From: Streptomyces sp. NRRL F-6676
Lineage (GTDB): Bacteria > Actinomycetota > Actinomycetes > Streptomycetales > Streptomycetaceae
Direction: 5' to 3'
Assembly (NCBI RefSeq): GCF_000725625.1
Contig: NZ_JOHS01000028.1
Location: forward strand, 1-64,000
Length of the DNA: 64,000 bases
Below, piece after piece: positions 7,928-18,451 of the stretch. Positions within the stretch are counted from its first letter, which is position 1. Every line of letters starts with the position of its first letter. The translations under genes and the position numbers were made by a program. The notes below the pieces were generated by a model. The model had not been told where the DNA came from. It saw only the letters and a list, made by a program, of their open reading frames with translations, and did not search any database.

Positions 7928-9349
7928 TCAGCCGACCGCGCCCTCCATCTGAAGCTCGATCAGCCGGTTGAGCTCCAGCGCGTACTCCATCGGCAGTTCC
8001 TTGGCGATCGGCTCGACGAAGCCGCGCACGATCATCGCCATCGCCTCGAACTCGCTCAGGCCGCGGCTCATCAGGTAGAAGAGCTGGTCCTCGGAGACCT
8101 TGGAGACGGTCGCCTCGTGGCCCATGGACACGTCGTCCTCGCGGACGTCCACGTAGGGGTACGTGTCGGAGCGGGAGATGGTGTCGACGAGCAGGGCGTC
8201 GCAGAGCACGTTCGACTTGGCGCCGGGGGCGCCCTCGCCGATCTCAATGAGGCCGCGGTAGGAGGTGCGGCCGCCGCCGCGGGCCACGGACTTCGACACG
8301 ATGTTGGACGACGTGTTCGGGGCCATGTGGACCATCTTGGCGCCCGCGTCCTGGTGCTGGCCCTCGCCCGCGAAGGCGATGGAGAGCGTCTCGCCCTTGG
8401 CGTGCTCGCCCATCAGGTAGACGGCCGGGTACTTCATCGTCACCTTGGAGCCGATGTTGCCGTCGATCCACTCCATGGTGGCGCCCTCGTAGGCGACGGC
8501 GCGCTTGGTGACCAGGTTGTAGACGTTGTTCGACCAGTTCTGGATGGTCGTGTAGCGGCAGCGGGCGTTCTTCTTGACGATGATCTCGACGACCGCGGAG
8601 TGCAGCGAGTCCGACTTGTAGATCGGCGCCGTGCAGCCCTCGACGTAGTGCACGTAGGCACCCTCGTCGACGATGATCAGGGTCCGCTCGAACTGGCCCA
8701 TGTTCTCCGTGTTGATGCGGAAGTAGGCCTGGAGCGGAATCTCGACGTGCACGCCCTTCGGCACGTAGATGAAGGAGCCGCCGGACCACACCGCGCTGTT
8801 CAGCGAGGCGAACTTGTTGTCGCCGACGGGGATGACGGTCCCGAAGTACTCCTTGAAGAGCTCGGGGTGCTCCTTCAGGGCGGTGTCGGTGTCCAGGAAG
8901 ATGACACCCTGCTCCTCCAGGTCCTCGCGGATCTGGTGGTAGACGACCTCCGACTCGTACTGCGCGGCGACACCGGCGACCAGGCGCTGCTTCTCCGCCT
9001 CGGGGATGCCGAGCTTGTCGTAGGTGTTCTTGATGTCCTCGGGCAGGTCCTCCCAGGACTCCGCCTGCTTCTCCGTGGAGCGCACGAAGTACTTGATGTT
9101 GTCGAAGTCGATCCCCGACAGGTCCGAGCCCCAGTTCGGCATCGGCTTCTTCTCGAAGAGCCGCAGGCCCTTCAGCCGCAGCTTCGTCATCCACTCCGGC
9201 TCGGACTTCTTCGCGGAGATGTCGCGGACGACGTCCTCGTTGATGCCGCGCTTGGCGGAGGCGCCGGCCGTGTCGGAGTCGGCCCAGCCGTATTCGTACT
9301 TGCCCAGGCCCTCGAGTTCGGGGTGAGCAGTCTCCGTGGGGAGAGTCAT
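7928..9349 (-). CDS. sufB: SufB, Fe-S scaffold subunit
   Basis: 473 residues, the full SufB length. Diagnostic stretches are [20 protein letters not shown], the beta-helix region with [40 protein letters not shown], and the SufBD ending [20 protein letters not shown]. The Cys in SNVLCDALL and the nearby acidic residues lie where the nascent cluster is thought to form. The ATG overlaps the sufR stop (ATGA), so scaffold and repressor are coupled. Confidence 0.95.
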   Translation of the reverse strand: MTLPTETAHPELEGLGKYEYGWADSDTAGASAKRGINEDVVRDISAKKSEPEWMTKLRLKGLRLFEKKPMPNWGSDLSGIDFDNIKYFVRSTEKQAESWEDLPEDIKNTYDKLGIPEAEKQRLVAGVAAQYESEVVYHQIREDLEEQGVIFLDTDTALKEHPELFKEYFGTVIPVGDNKFASLNSAVWSGGSFIYVPKGVHVEIPLQAYFRINTENMGQFERTLIIVDEGAYVHYVEGCTAPIYKSDSLHSAVVEIIVKKNARCRYTTIQNWSNNVYNLVTKRAVAYEGATMEWIDGNIGSKVTMKYPAVYLMGEHAKGETLSIAFAGEGQHQDAGAKMVHMAPNTSSNIVSKSVARGGGRTSYRGLIEIGEGAPGAKSNVLCDALLVDTISRSDTYPYVDVREDDVSMGHEATVSKVSEDQLFYLMSRGLSEFEAMAMIVRGFVEPIAKELPMEYALELNRLIELQMEGAVG

Positions 9350-10068
9350 GCGGGGTTCCTCCCGGCCGTGCGTGCAGATGCTTCGTGGGAAATCTTGGGG
9401 ATGAACGTCGTGCAGACGCCGTCGCCGTGCGCGATGGTCGCCAGTCGCTGCACGTGTGTACCCAACAGTTGCGAGAACACTTCTGTTTCCGCCTCGCAGA
9501 GTTGCGGGAACTGTTCCGCGACGTGGGCGACCGGGCAGTGGTGCTGGCAGAGCTGTTCGCCGTGGTGCGGGAGGGGCGCACTGCGTGCCGTGGCAGCGTA
9601 CCCGTCCGCGCTCAGCGCCCTGGCCAGGGCCTCGGTGCGCTCCTCGGGGCCGGCGGCGTCGATCGCCGCGCGGTAGGCGGCGGCCTGCTCGGCGATCCGG
9701 GCGCGGGCGAAGGCGACGACCGCCTCGTCGCCGCCGAAGCGCTCCCGGATGAAGCGGAGCGCGTCCGCGGCGAGCTGGTCGTACGACTGGTCGAAGGCGT
9801 CCCGGCCGCAGTCGGTCAGCGCGAACACCTTGGCCGGGCGGCCGCGGGTGCGGGCCCCGTAGACCCGGCGCTCACGGGCCTCCACGACGTTGTCCGCGAG
9901 CAGCGCGTCCAGATGCCGGCGTACGGCGGCCTGGGTGAGGCCGAGGCGGCCGGCGAGCTCGGCGACGGTCGAGGGGCCGTGGTCCAGGACGGAGCGCGCG
10001 ACACGGTTGCGGGTGGACCGCTCACCGGTCGCGAGATCCTCCTGCGGAGCCTCGCCGACGTTTTTCAC
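9346..10068 (-). CDS. sufR: SufR, Fe-S cluster-sensing repressor of the suf operon
   Basis: 240 residues. An N-terminal winged helix (about residues 18-80, with [20 protein letters not shown]) is followed by a sensor domain ending in cysteines at 174, 178, 191 and 219. Cys178-x12-Cys191 matches the cluster-ligand spacing of SufR proteins. With a [4Fe-4S] cluster the dimer represses; loss of the cluster induces the operon. GTG at 10068 was chosen because it sits 6 nt after a -10 (AACAAT) and shares a base with a CAAC-N6-GTTG operator. An upstream ATG at 10140 would place operator and promoter inside the gene. Confidence 0.92.
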   Translation of the reverse strand: MKNVGEAPQEDLATGERSTRNRVARSVLDHGPSTVAELAGRLGLTQAAVRRHLDALLADNVVEARERRVYGARTRGRPAKVFALTDCGRDAFDQSYDQLAADALRFIRERFGGDEAVVAFARARIAEQAAAYRAAIDAAGPEERTEALARALSADGYAATARSAPLPHHGEQLCQHHCPVAHVAEQFPQLCEAETEVFSQLLGTHVQRLATIAHGDGVCTTFIPKISHEASARTAGRNPA

Positions 10069-10104
10069 AACGCCATTGTTGCGTAATTCGCCGGACCCGG
10101 GCAA
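10068..10104 (-). promoter_or_regulatory. sufR promoter with SufR operator CAAC-N6-GTTG
   Basis: On the minus strand the order is TTGCCC (-35, 10104-10099), an 18-nt spacer, AACAAT (-10, 10080-10075), 6 nt and the GTG start. The inverted repeat CAAC-AATGGC-GTTG (10081-10068) covers the -10 and touches the start codon. CAAC-N6-GTTG is the published SufR site in cyanobacteria and, to my recollection, in Streptomyces. Binding here would block RNA polymerase directly. Confidence 0.85.
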
Positions 10105-10140
10105 GCGAGGGTCCACCGGGCGGGTGGTGGGCTGAATCAC

Positions 10141-10154
10141 TTAGGCATACCTAA
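10141..10154. promoter_or_regulatory. iron-box-like palindrome upstream of suf
   Basis: TTAGG-CATA-CCTAA is a perfect inverted repeat, extended by one more C/G pair. It matches 12 of 14 bases of the right part of the DmdR/IdeR iron box (TTAGGCTAACCTAA). The left half-site is not conserved. It lies about 37 bp upstream of the sufR -35, suggesting iron input in addition to SufR; binding is not shown. Confidence 0.5.
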
Positions 10155-10223
10155 GCCGACCTGCGGAAACGTTTCGGGGCGCCGCGGGCGGGTGGTCCGG
10201 GCGCGGCCCGGTGGCGGCCGTTC

Positions 10224-10291
10224 GCGCAGTTCACCGCGCCCCTCGAAAGCGGCGGGTGCCGCCTGTTGTTCAGGGGCGCGGGGAACCGCGC
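10224..10291. repeat. intergenic repeat, copy 1 (diverged inverted pair)
   Basis: GCGCAGTTCACCGCGCCCCT (10224-10243) faces AGGGGCGCGGGGAACCGCGC (10272-10291) across 28 nt, giving an imperfect long stem. It is the same family as the elements at 13201-13290 and 22937-23110. It fills the middle of the 353-bp sufR/ABC-transporter gap; the rest of that gap shows no gene. Confidence 0.75.
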
Positions 10292-10408
10292 GACAAGCCA
10301 CGACGGACCCGCAGCCCCCGAACCGGCAGATCCCCCCGAGCCGGAAGGCGCCCCGGGGCCGAGGGCTCGCCCTGCCCACCCCCGCGCGGAGCGCACCCCG
10401 CACGAACC

Positions 10409-10414
10409 TAGACT
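10409..10414 (+). promoter_or_regulatory. -10 box for a leaderless ABC-transporter transcript
   Basis: TAGACT ends 7 nt before the ATG at 10422. No Shine-Dalgarno precedes the ATG and no clear -35 is visible. Confidence 0.45.
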
Positions 10415-10421
10415 TCGCCTC

Positions 10422-11345
10422 ATGCGAAGCGACCCGGTCGTCCAGGTGCGCGCCCTGGTGAAGCGGTACGGCGCCAAGACCGCCGTCGACGGTCTCGACC
10501 TCGTGGCCCGCCCCGGCGTCACCGCCGTGCTCGGCCCCAACGGTGCGGGCAAGACCACCACCGTCGAGACCTGCGAGGGCTACCGCAGACCGGACTCCGG
10601 AACCGTCCGCGTGCTCGGCCTCGACCCCGTGCGCGAAGGCGCCGCCCTGCGCCCCCGCATCGGCGTGATGCTCCAGTCCGGCGGCGTCTACTCCGGCGCC
10701 CGCGCCGAGGAGATGCTGCGCCACGTGGCGAAACTGCACGCCCACCCGCTCGACGTCGACGCGCTGATCGAACGGCTCGGCCTCGACTCGTGCGGCCGCA
10801 CCAGCTACCGCCGGCTCTCCGGCGGCCAGCAGCAGCGCCTCGCACTGGCGATGGCCGTCGTCGGCCGCCCGGAGCTGGTCTTCCTCGACGAGCCCACCGC
10901 CGGCCTGGACCCGCAGGCCCGCCGCGCCACCTGGGACCTCGTCCGGGACCTGCGCGCCGACGGCGTCTCCGTCATCCTCACCACGCACCACATGGACGAG
11001 GCCGAACAGCTCTCCGACGACGTGGCCATCATCGACGGCGGCCGGGTCATCGCCCAGGGCTCCCCCGAGGAGCTGTGCCGCGGCGGTGCCGAGAACACCC
11101 TGCGCTTCACCGGCCGCCCCGGCCTCGACGTGGGCTCGCTGCTCAAGGCGCTGCCCGCCGACTGCACGGCCGCGGAGCTGACGCCGGGCTCGTACCGGGT
11201 CTCCGGCAAGATCGACCCCCAGCTGCTGGCCACCGTCACCTCCTGGTGCGCGCAACACGGGGTGATGCCGGACCGCATCTCGGTCGAACGGCACACCCTC
11301 GAAGACGTCTTCCTGGCGCTCACCGGCAAGGAGCTGCGCTCATGA
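10422..11345 (+). CDS. ABC transporter ATP-binding protein (DrrA/daunorubicin-resistance type)
   Basis: 307 residues. Walker A GPNGAGKT (38-45), Q-loop MLQSGG (Gln86), signature LSGGQQQR (132-139), Walker B with LVFLDEPTAGLD (152-163) and a His switch in TTHHMDEAEQL are all intact. The C-terminal 90 residues are the DUF4162-like extension of ABC-2 drug exporters. It energises the membrane protein encoded by the next gene, which starts within its stop codon (ATGA). Substrate is unknown; antibiotics, lipids or polysaccharides are possible. ATG at 10422 is preferred because the longer in-frame reading upstream crosses repeat DNA. Confidence 0.9.
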   Translation: MRSDPVVQVRALVKRYGAKTAVDGLDLVARPGVTAVLGPNGAGKTTTVETCEGYRRPDSGTVRVLGLDPVREGAALRPRIGVMLQSGGVYSGARAEEMLRHVAKLHAHPLDVDALIERLGLDSCGRTSYRRLSGGQQQRLALAMAVVGRPELVFLDEPTAGLDPQARRATWDLVRDLRADGVSVILTTHHMDEAEQLSDDVAIIDGGRVIAQGSPEELCRGGAENTLRFTGRPGLDVGSLLKALPADCTAAELTPGSYRVSGKIDPQLLATVTSWCAQHGVMPDRISVERHTLEDVFLALTGKELRS

Positions 11346-12121
11346 CCACCGCCACCGGTACCGGCGCCTACGCACCGAAGCCCGGCGCGGCCCCGCTGCC
11401 GCGCATGATCGGGGCGCAGGCCGTGCTCGAGACGAAGATGCTGCTGCGCAACGGCGAGCAGCTGCTGCTGACCGCCGTCATCCCCACGCTGCTCCTCGTC
11501 CTCTTCAGCTCCGTGGACATCGTCGACACGGGCGCGGGCGAGGCCGTCGACTTCCTGGCCCCCGGCATCCTGGCGCTCGCCGTGATGTCGACGGCGTTCA
11601 CCGGGCAGGCGATCGCCACCGGCTTCGAGCGGCGCTACGGCGTCCTGAAGCGGCTCGCCGTCTCCCCGCTGCCCCGCTGGGCCCTGATGACCGCCAAGAC
11701 GCTGTCCGTACTGGTGACCGAGGCGCTCCAGGTGGCCCTGCTGACCGCGATCGCCTTCGCCCTCGGCTGGTCACCGCACGGCAACCCGGGCGCGGTGCTG
11801 CTCCTGCTGGTGCTCGGCACCGCCGCGTTCTCCGGGCTCGGCCTGCTGATGGCGGGCACGCTGAAGGCGGAGGCCACGTTGGCCGCCGCGAACCTGGTCT
11901 TCCTGCTGCTGCTGGTCGGCGGCGGCGTGATCGTGCCGCTGGACAAGTTCCCGGGCGCGGCCCAGGACGTCCTCGGGCTGCTGCCCATCTCCGCGCTCTC
12001 GGACGGGCTGCGGGACGTCCTGCGCGACGGCGCCGGGATGCCGTGGGGCGACCTGGGGATCCTCGCCGTCTGGGCGGTCGTGGGGCTCGCGGCGGCGGGG
12101 CGGTTCTTCCGCTGGGAGTGA
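11342..12121 (+). CDS. ABC-2 type transporter permease
   Basis: 259 residues with six predicted membrane helices, for example LLLTAVIPTLLLVLF, LAPGILALAVMSTAFTGQAI and NLVFLLLLVGGGVIVPLDKF. The pattern including FERRYGVLKRLAVSPLPRW is that of ABC-2 permeases. It is translationally coupled to the ATPase gene (ATGA), so the pair should form one exporter. ctaA follows after 68 bp in the same direction but has its own promoter-like signal. Confidence 0.9.
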   Translation: MTTATGTGAYAPKPGAAPLPRMIGAQAVLETKMLLRNGEQLLLTAVIPTLLLVLFSSVDIVDTGAGEAVDFLAPGILALAVMSTAFTGQAIATGFERRYGVLKRLAVSPLPRWALMTAKTLSVLVTEALQVALLTAIAFALGWSPHGNPGAVLLLLVLGTAAFSGLGLLMAGTLKAEATLAAANLVFLLLLVGGGVIVPLDKFPGAAQDVLGLLPISALSDGLRDVLRDGAGMPWGDLGILAVWAVVGLAAAGRFFRWE

Positions 12122-12176
12122 GCGGAGGCACACCTGTGGGGGGCGCCCCTCGTGAATCGGTGCACAAGCGGCCGCC

Positions 12177-12182
12177 TACGAT
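12177..12182 (+). promoter_or_regulatory. -10 box for a leaderless ctaA transcript
   Basis: TACGAT ends 7 nt before the GTG at 12190 and overlaps the more upstream ATG at 12181, which argues against that ATG as the start. Confidence 0.5.
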
Positions 12183-12189
12183 GGTGCCC

Positions 12190-13185
12190 GTGCCCAAGCT
12201 GACCCGCGCCGAGGCCGTACAGGCCGTGCGCAACCCGCTCGCCTTCATCGCCGCACGCTGGACGCCGACACCGCGGACCGTCCAGTGGGCGGCCTTCCTC
12301 GCGCTCGCCATGGCGGTCGTCCTGGTCGTCACCGGCGGCGCGGTACGGCTCACCGGCTCCGGGCTCGGCTGCCCGACCTGGCCCAAGTGCACCGGCGACT
12401 CGCTCACCACCACCAGCGCGATGGGCTTCCACGGGGTGATCGAGTTCGGCAACCGGATGCTGACGTACGTGCTGTGCGCGGCGGTCGGCTGGGCGATCAT
12501 CGCGGCGCGGGCCGAGAAGCCGTGGCGACGGAGCGTGACCCGGCTGGGCTGGGCGCAGTTCTGGATCGTCATGGGCAACGCGGTGCTCGGCGGCATCGTG
12601 GTGCTGGTCGGCCTCAACCCGTACACGGTCGCGGCGCACTTCCTGCTGACCTCGGCGCTCATCGGGGTGGCCACCGTGATGTGGCAGCGCACCCGGGAGG
12701 GCGACGGGGAGCCTCGGCCGCTGGTCGGCACGGCGGTGCGGCAGCTGGTGTGGGTCCTGGTCGTGGCGTCCGTGGTGCTGCTCGCGGTGGGCACGGTGGT
12801 GACCGGGGCGGGGCCGCACGCGGGGGACTCCAGCGAGGTGGAGCGGATGCCGCTGGACTGGGAGACGGTGAGCAAGCTGCACGCGGTGCTGGCGTGGATC
12901 GTGGTGACGCTGACGTTCGCGTTGTGGTTCGTGCTGAAGGCGGTGGACGCGCCGAGGGGGCCGCTGGTGCGGACCCGGGAGCTGTTCCTGATCCTGCTGG
13001 CGCAGGGTGTGATCGGTTATGTGCAGTACTTCACGAACCTGCCGGAGGCGCTGGTGGGGGCACACATGCTGGGCTCGGCGGTGATGTGGGTGGGCGTCCT
13101 CCGGGTGCATCTGTCGCTCCGCGAACGCCCGGCGATCCCGGCCGACCCGTCCGCCGCCCCGTCACCAACGCTCACCACGGCGTAG
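12190..13185 (+). CDS. ctaA: haem A synthase (COX15/CtaA family)
   Basis: 331 residues with eight predicted membrane helices in two four-helix halves. Conserved histidines, probable haem ligands, are His81 (GFHGVIEFGNRM), His150 (VAAHFLL), His231 (KLHAVLAW) and His292 (GAHMLGSA). The loop CPTWPKC has the cysteine pair Cys61/Cys67 seen in the Bacillus-type enzyme. It oxidises haem O to haem A for aa3 cytochrome oxidase. The haem O synthase ctaB lies 1.8 kb away. GTG at 12190 was chosen from -10 spacing; ATG at 12181 would add three residues. Confidence 0.92.
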   Translation: MPKLTRAEAVQAVRNPLAFIAARWTPTPRTVQWAAFLALAMAVVLVVTGGAVRLTGSGLGCPTWPKCTGDSLTTTSAMGFHGVIEFGNRMLTYVLCAAVGWAIIAARAEKPWRRSVTRLGWAQFWIVMGNAVLGGIVVLVGLNPYTVAAHFLLTSALIGVATVMWQRTREGDGEPRPLVGTAVRQLVWVLVVASVVLLAVGTVVTGAGPHAGDSSEVERMPLDWETVSKLHAVLAWIVVTLTFALWFVLKAVDAPRGPLVRTRELFLILLAQGVIGYVQYFTNLPEALVGAHMLGSAVMWVGVLRVHLSLRERPAIPADPSAAPSPTLTTA

Positions 13186-13200
13186 GCCCTGTAGTTCTTC

Positions 13201-13290
13201 CTCGCCCCCGCCGCCCCTACCCGTCCCATCCCCGGGGGCTCCGCTCCCGGACCCCCAAAAGATCGCGCGGTTCCCCGCGCCCCTGATCAG
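13201..13290 (+). repeat. intergenic repeat, copy 2 (single unit)
   Basis: This begins CGCCCCCGCCGCCCCTACC, has a short GGGGGCTCCGCTCCC hairpin segment in the middle, and ends GCGCGGTTCCCCGCGCCCCT. The same module order occurs at 22937-23018. It lies between the convergent ctaA and amidohydrolase genes, where it may act as a transcription end signal. Confidence 0.75.
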
Positions 13291-13333
13291 GTGCGAACCG
13301 CCCGACAGGCCCGGCGGGGGCGAAGACCTCCGG

Positions 13334-14440
13334 TCACCCCACGCCGTACAGTCGCCCCGCGTTGCCCGCCGCGATCAGCCCCGCCACCCGCTCCGCATCC
13401 GCCCGCGCCCACGCGCCCTCCCCCACCCACGCCCCCAGCACCCTCCCCAGCGCCTCCCGGAACAACCGCGCCCCCACCACATGCAGCTCCGGCAGCCCCC
13501 GCCCCCCGCTGGAGAACAGCAGCTTCCCGAACGGGGCCAGTTCCAGCGCCTCCGCGAGGACCTCCGCCGCCCGCGCCCCCGTCCGCACGAGCGGCGCCCC
13601 CAGATCGGCGTACACATGCGGAAACACCCCCGCGAGATGGGCCGCCTGCCGGTGGTAGGGGTAACCGTGCAGCAGCACCAGATCCGTACCGACCCCCGCC
13701 GTCGCCCGCGCGAACTCCGCGAGCACCCCGGGATCCACGACCCGCGCGGCCGCCCCCGCCCCGCCCGGCCCCGCGTGCAGCTGCAACGGCCGCCCCGCGG
13801 CCACCGCCACCCACAGCAGATGCCGCAGCAGCACGGGATCGGTCGGCGGGCCCCCCACCCCACGCCGGCCCAGCCACCGCGCGGCGGCCCCCCGCACCTC
13901 CCCCGGCCCCGGCGGCTCCGGCGCGAGCACCGACCCGTGCCGCAGCCCCGCGACCGACGTGAACGCCACCGCGTGCTCGGCCGCGGAGTGGACGGCCTCG
14001 GCGAGGCCCGCGAGGAAGGACTCCACCGTCCCGGAGGTGTCGGCGACCTGCTCCGCGAGCGGTTCGAGCCGTACGATCTCGTGCGCCTCGGCGTCCCCGG
14101 CGAGCGCCATCTCGCCGGGACCGGTGAGATCACCGGGCGGCCCGGTGTCGACGAGGTACGTGGTGATGCCGCTGCCCCGCAGCAGCCGCCGTCCGGCCTC
14201 CAGGGCGCCCAGTTCGCGCCGCCGGGCGAGATAGCGGGCCGGCGGGCAGTGCGGCTCCAGGCCGAGCAGGGGCGGGCACCAGCGGCGTACGGCGAAGCCC
14301 GTCTGGGTGTCGAAGAGGGTGGTGCCGGCGGCGGGCGGGCCCTCGGTACGGGCGAGCTGGGCCTCGAAGGTGCCGAGGCCCAGCTCGGTGCGGAGGACGC
14401 CGTGGCAGTACTGGTCCACCAGTGACGGCGTGTCGATCAT
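13334..14440 (-). CDS. amidohydrolase family protein
   Basis: 368 residues with the layout of the amidohydrolase-2/FluG-like group. Strand ends carry SLVDQYCHG near the N-terminus, PLQLHAG (218-224) and VLLHGYPYHRQAAHLA (255-270), with His222 and His258 as possible metal ligands. The C-terminal acidic motif expected of active metallohydrolases appears as LLFSSGGRG, without the usual Asp, so activity is uncertain. It converges on ctaA and is followed downstream by repeat copy 2. Codon use resembles its neighbours. Substrate unknown. Confidence 0.7.
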   Translation of the reverse strand: MIDTPSLVDQYCHGVLRTELGLGTFEAQLARTEGPPAAGTTLFDTQTGFAVRRWCPPLLGLEPHCPPARYLARRRELGALEAGRRLLRGSGITTYLVDTGPPGDLTGPGEMALAGDAEAHEIVRLEPLAEQVADTSGTVESFLAGLAEAVHSAAEHAVAFTSVAGLRHGSVLAPEPPGPGEVRGAAARWLGRRGVGGPPTDPVLLRHLLWVAVAAGRPLQLHAGPGGAGAAARVVDPGVLAEFARATAGVGTDLVLLHGYPYHRQAAHLAGVFPHVYADLGAPLVRTGARAAEVLAEALELAPFGKLLFSSGGRGLPELHVVGARLFREALGRVLGAWVGEGAWARADAERVAGLIAAGNAGRLYGVG

Positions 14441-14543
14441 TCGGGCTCCCCCGCGGCTGGACCGTTCCTCTCGGAAGGCCTAACGCCCGAAGGGCCCCGA
14501 CGGGTGCGCCCGGCACCGGCCGTTACGCGGCCACCCGCCCGCG

Positions 14544-14915
14544 TCAGCCGTTGCCCCGGCCGCCCACCTGGATCCCGGCCATGCGCGACCACTCGTAGGG
14601 TCCGGTGCGCACCCGGCCCGCGAACTCCCCGTCGAACGCCTCGTGCACGGTGAGGCCGGCCGCCGCCACCGCCTGCTTCGCGATCGCGTGGGTCGGTGCC
14701 ACCAGGTCGCCCCAGCCGCCGTCCGCGCCGACGAGGACGATGCGCGCGCCGCGCTGGCCGAGGTATGCGATCTGTCCCTCGGCGCCGCCGTGCGCCTTGG
14801 CGAAGGAGCCGATCTCCTTGGCCAGCCGGGTGGCCCTGCGGGCGTCCCGGGCGGCGCGCCGGGCGTCGGCGGAGCTGCCGTCCTGCTGGGTGTCGTCTGC
14901 CGTGTCGTCTGCCAT
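14544..14915 (-). CDS. conserved hypothetical protein (123 aa)
   Basis: 123 residues: a charged Ala/Arg/Asp-rich N-terminus (about 1-30), then a compact domain with EGQIAYLGQRGARIVLVGA and a WSRMAG motif near the C-terminus. No signal peptide or membrane helix is seen and I recognise no functional motif. Its ATG lies 7 nt after TAGCAT and lacks a Shine-Dalgarno, so it is probably leaderless and has its own promoter. It lies downstream of ctaB on the same strand, behind a very strong hairpin. Confidence 0.75.
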   Translation of the reverse strand: MADDTADDTQQDGSSADARRAARDARRATRLAKEIGSFAKAHGGAEGQIAYLGQRGARIVLVGADGGWGDLVAPTHAIAKQAVAAAGLTVHEAFDGEFAGRVRTGPYEWSRMAGIQVGGRGNG

Positions 14916-14922
14916 GGCCAGG

Positions 14923-14928
14923 ATGCTA
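14923..14928 (-). promoter_or_regulatory. -10 box for the leaderless 123-aa gene
   Basis: TAGCAT ends 7 nt before the ATG at 14915; no ribosome binding site is present. Confidence 0.45.
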
Positions 14929-14944
14929 CCGGCGGGTAGGAAGA

Positions 14945-14994
14945 ACGGCGACGGGCGGGCGCGTGGTCTTGCCCACGCGCCCGCCCGTCGCCGT
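14945..14994 (-). terminator. terminator hairpin of ctaB
   Basis: A perfect 22-bp stem (14945-14966 with 14973-14994) closes a 6-nt loop and begins 16 nt after the ctaB stop. It is the longest perfect hairpin in the window and should stop ctaB transcription ahead of the small gene's own promoter. Confidence 0.85.
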
Positions 14995-15009
14995 CGTGTC
15001 CGGAGGGGA

Positions 15010-15990
15010 CTACCTCAGGAAGGGGTCCACCGCGACCGCCACGAAGAGGATCGACACATAGGTGATGCTCCAGTGGAACAGGCGCATCTCCTTCAGCTTG
15101 GCGCCCGTCACCTCCGCCTTCGCGCGGTTCAACAGCGCGTGCGCCTCCCACAGCCACATGCCGCCGGCCGCCAGCGCCACCGCCAGGTAGAACCAGCCGG
15201 TGTAGCCGAGCGGGGTGAGCAGCAGGGAGGCCCCGACCATCACCCAGCTGTAGAGGACGATCTGCCGGGCGACCACCTTGTTGGAGGCGATCACCGGGAG
15301 CATGGGCACGCCCACGCGCGCGTAGTCGTCCTTGACCTTCATGGAGAGCGGCCAGTAGTGCGGCGGCGTCCAGAAGAACATCACCAGGAAGAGGATGATC
15401 GGCGCGTAGGAGACCGAGTCGGTGACCGAGGACCAGCCGATCAGCACCGGCATGCAGCCCGCGATGCCGCCCCACACGATGTTCTGCGAGGTGCGCCGCT
15501 TGAGGATCATCGTGTAGACGACGACGTAGAAGAGGAGCGCGCCGAGCGCCAGCCAGGCGGAGAGCCAGTTGACGGTGAGGCCGAACAGCAGCGTCGAGAC
15601 GACCGCGAGGCCGATACCGAAGGCGAGGCACTCCCGGGGGCTGACCATGCCGGTGACCAGCGGACGCTGCGAGGTGCGCTCCATCAGCGCGTCGATGTCG
15701 CGGTCGATGTACATGTTGAGCGCGTTGGCGCCGCCCGCGGAGAGGTAGCCGCCGAGGCAGGTGAGCAGGACCAGCTTGAGGTCCGGCACGCCCTGCTGGG
15801 CGAGGAACATCACCGGAACGGTGGTGATCAGGAGCAGTTCGATGATCCGCGGCTTGGTCAGCGCCACGAACGCCTTCACACGGGCCCCGAACGGCCGTTG
15901 GCGCCGGCTGCTGCCCGCCTCGACTTCCCCCGCATCCTTGACGGTGCGGGCGGTACCCCCATCCGCGGGTCGGGATTCGACGGCCGTCAC
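15010..15990 (-). CDS. ctaB: protohaem IX farnesyltransferase (haem O synthase, CtaB)
   Basis: 326 residues, UbiA-type prenyltransferase with about nine membrane helices. The first Asp-rich motif is [15 protein letters not shown] (N92, D96, D100), and the second region has [13 protein letters not shown]. It attaches farnesyl to haem b, making haem O for CtaA. The N-terminal 35 residues are a charged cytoplasmic extension. GTG at 15990 is preferred because AGGGG lies 5 nt upstream; in-frame ATGs at 16005 and 16011 lack this. It is divergent from tkt. Confidence 0.92.
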   Translation of the reverse strand: MTAVESRPADGGTARTVKDAGEVEAGSSRRQRPFGARVKAFVALTKPRIIELLLITTVPVMFLAQQGVPDLKLVLLTCLGGYLSAGGANALNMYIDRDIDALMERTSQRPLVTGMVSPRECLAFGIGLAVVSTLLFGLTVNWLSAWLALGALLFYVVVYTMILKRRTSQNIVWGGIAGCMPVLIGWSSVTDSVSYAPIILFLVMFFWTPPHYWPLSMKVKDDYARVGVPMLPVIASNKVVARQIVLYSWVMVGASLLLTPLGYTGWFYLAVALAAGGMWLWEAHALLNRAKAEVTGAKLKEMRLFHWSITYVSILFVAVAVDPFLR

Positions 15991-16015
15991 GCACACCCCT
16001 GACATGGACATCAAA

Positions 16016-16072
16016 GCGAGTCGTACCCGCACCAATGGCGGGTAAAGGACTCGCGCGTACCACGCCACTTTA
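16016..16072 (-). promoter_or_regulatory. ctaB promoter and 5'-leader stem-loop
   Basis: TAAAGT (16072-16067) is a good -10, placing transcription start near 16059. The leader then has a two-part stem: GCGAGTC (16016-16022) pairs with GACTCGC (16048-16054), and ACCCGC (16025-16030) with GCGGGT (16038-16043). This folds the first 45 nt of the ctaB mRNA. No known riboswitch class is recognised. Confidence 0.5.
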
Positions 16073-16329
16073 GACGTTGCCCCTCCTTCGCTCTGCGCGG
16101 GGGTGGCCGTGTGGGGCACCCCGCCCGACCTCCTCATTGAGCACTCGGGTGACGGGCCGCGTATGGAGGGGTCCACGGCCGGGCGGGACCCGTCCGGCCG
16201 GGGTGCCGGGGACAGGTCCGGCATCCGGGACGAGTCGAAAGAACGCACTACCTCCAGGGGTAGGCTCATCACGGCCGGTACGCGCCGCGTGACCGGCATT
16301 CGACATGTGGAGAGGAGCCCTGACCCAGG
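16073..16329. promoter_or_regulatory. intergenic region with tkt promoter candidate
   Basis: The rest of the 339-bp ctaB/tkt gap has no coding signature. A tkt -10 candidate, TAGGCT, is at 16261-16266, giving a leader of about 55 nt with AGGAG at 16313-16317. A clear -35 is not seen. Confidence 0.4.
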
Positions 16330-18417
<2,088 letters not shown>

Positions 18418-18451
18418 CGCTCATATACGACACGTAGGAGATGCATTTTCC

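Noticed and set aside
9346..10140. Longer SufR start at ATG 10140
   Set aside because: The added 24 codons would cover the -35, the -10 and the SufR operator, and the residues look non-conserved.
10422..12121. Antibiotic biosynthetic cluster suggested by the DrrAB-like exporter
   Set aside because: No polyketide, peptide or other biosynthetic enzyme is adjacent; the neighbours are suf and haem genes.
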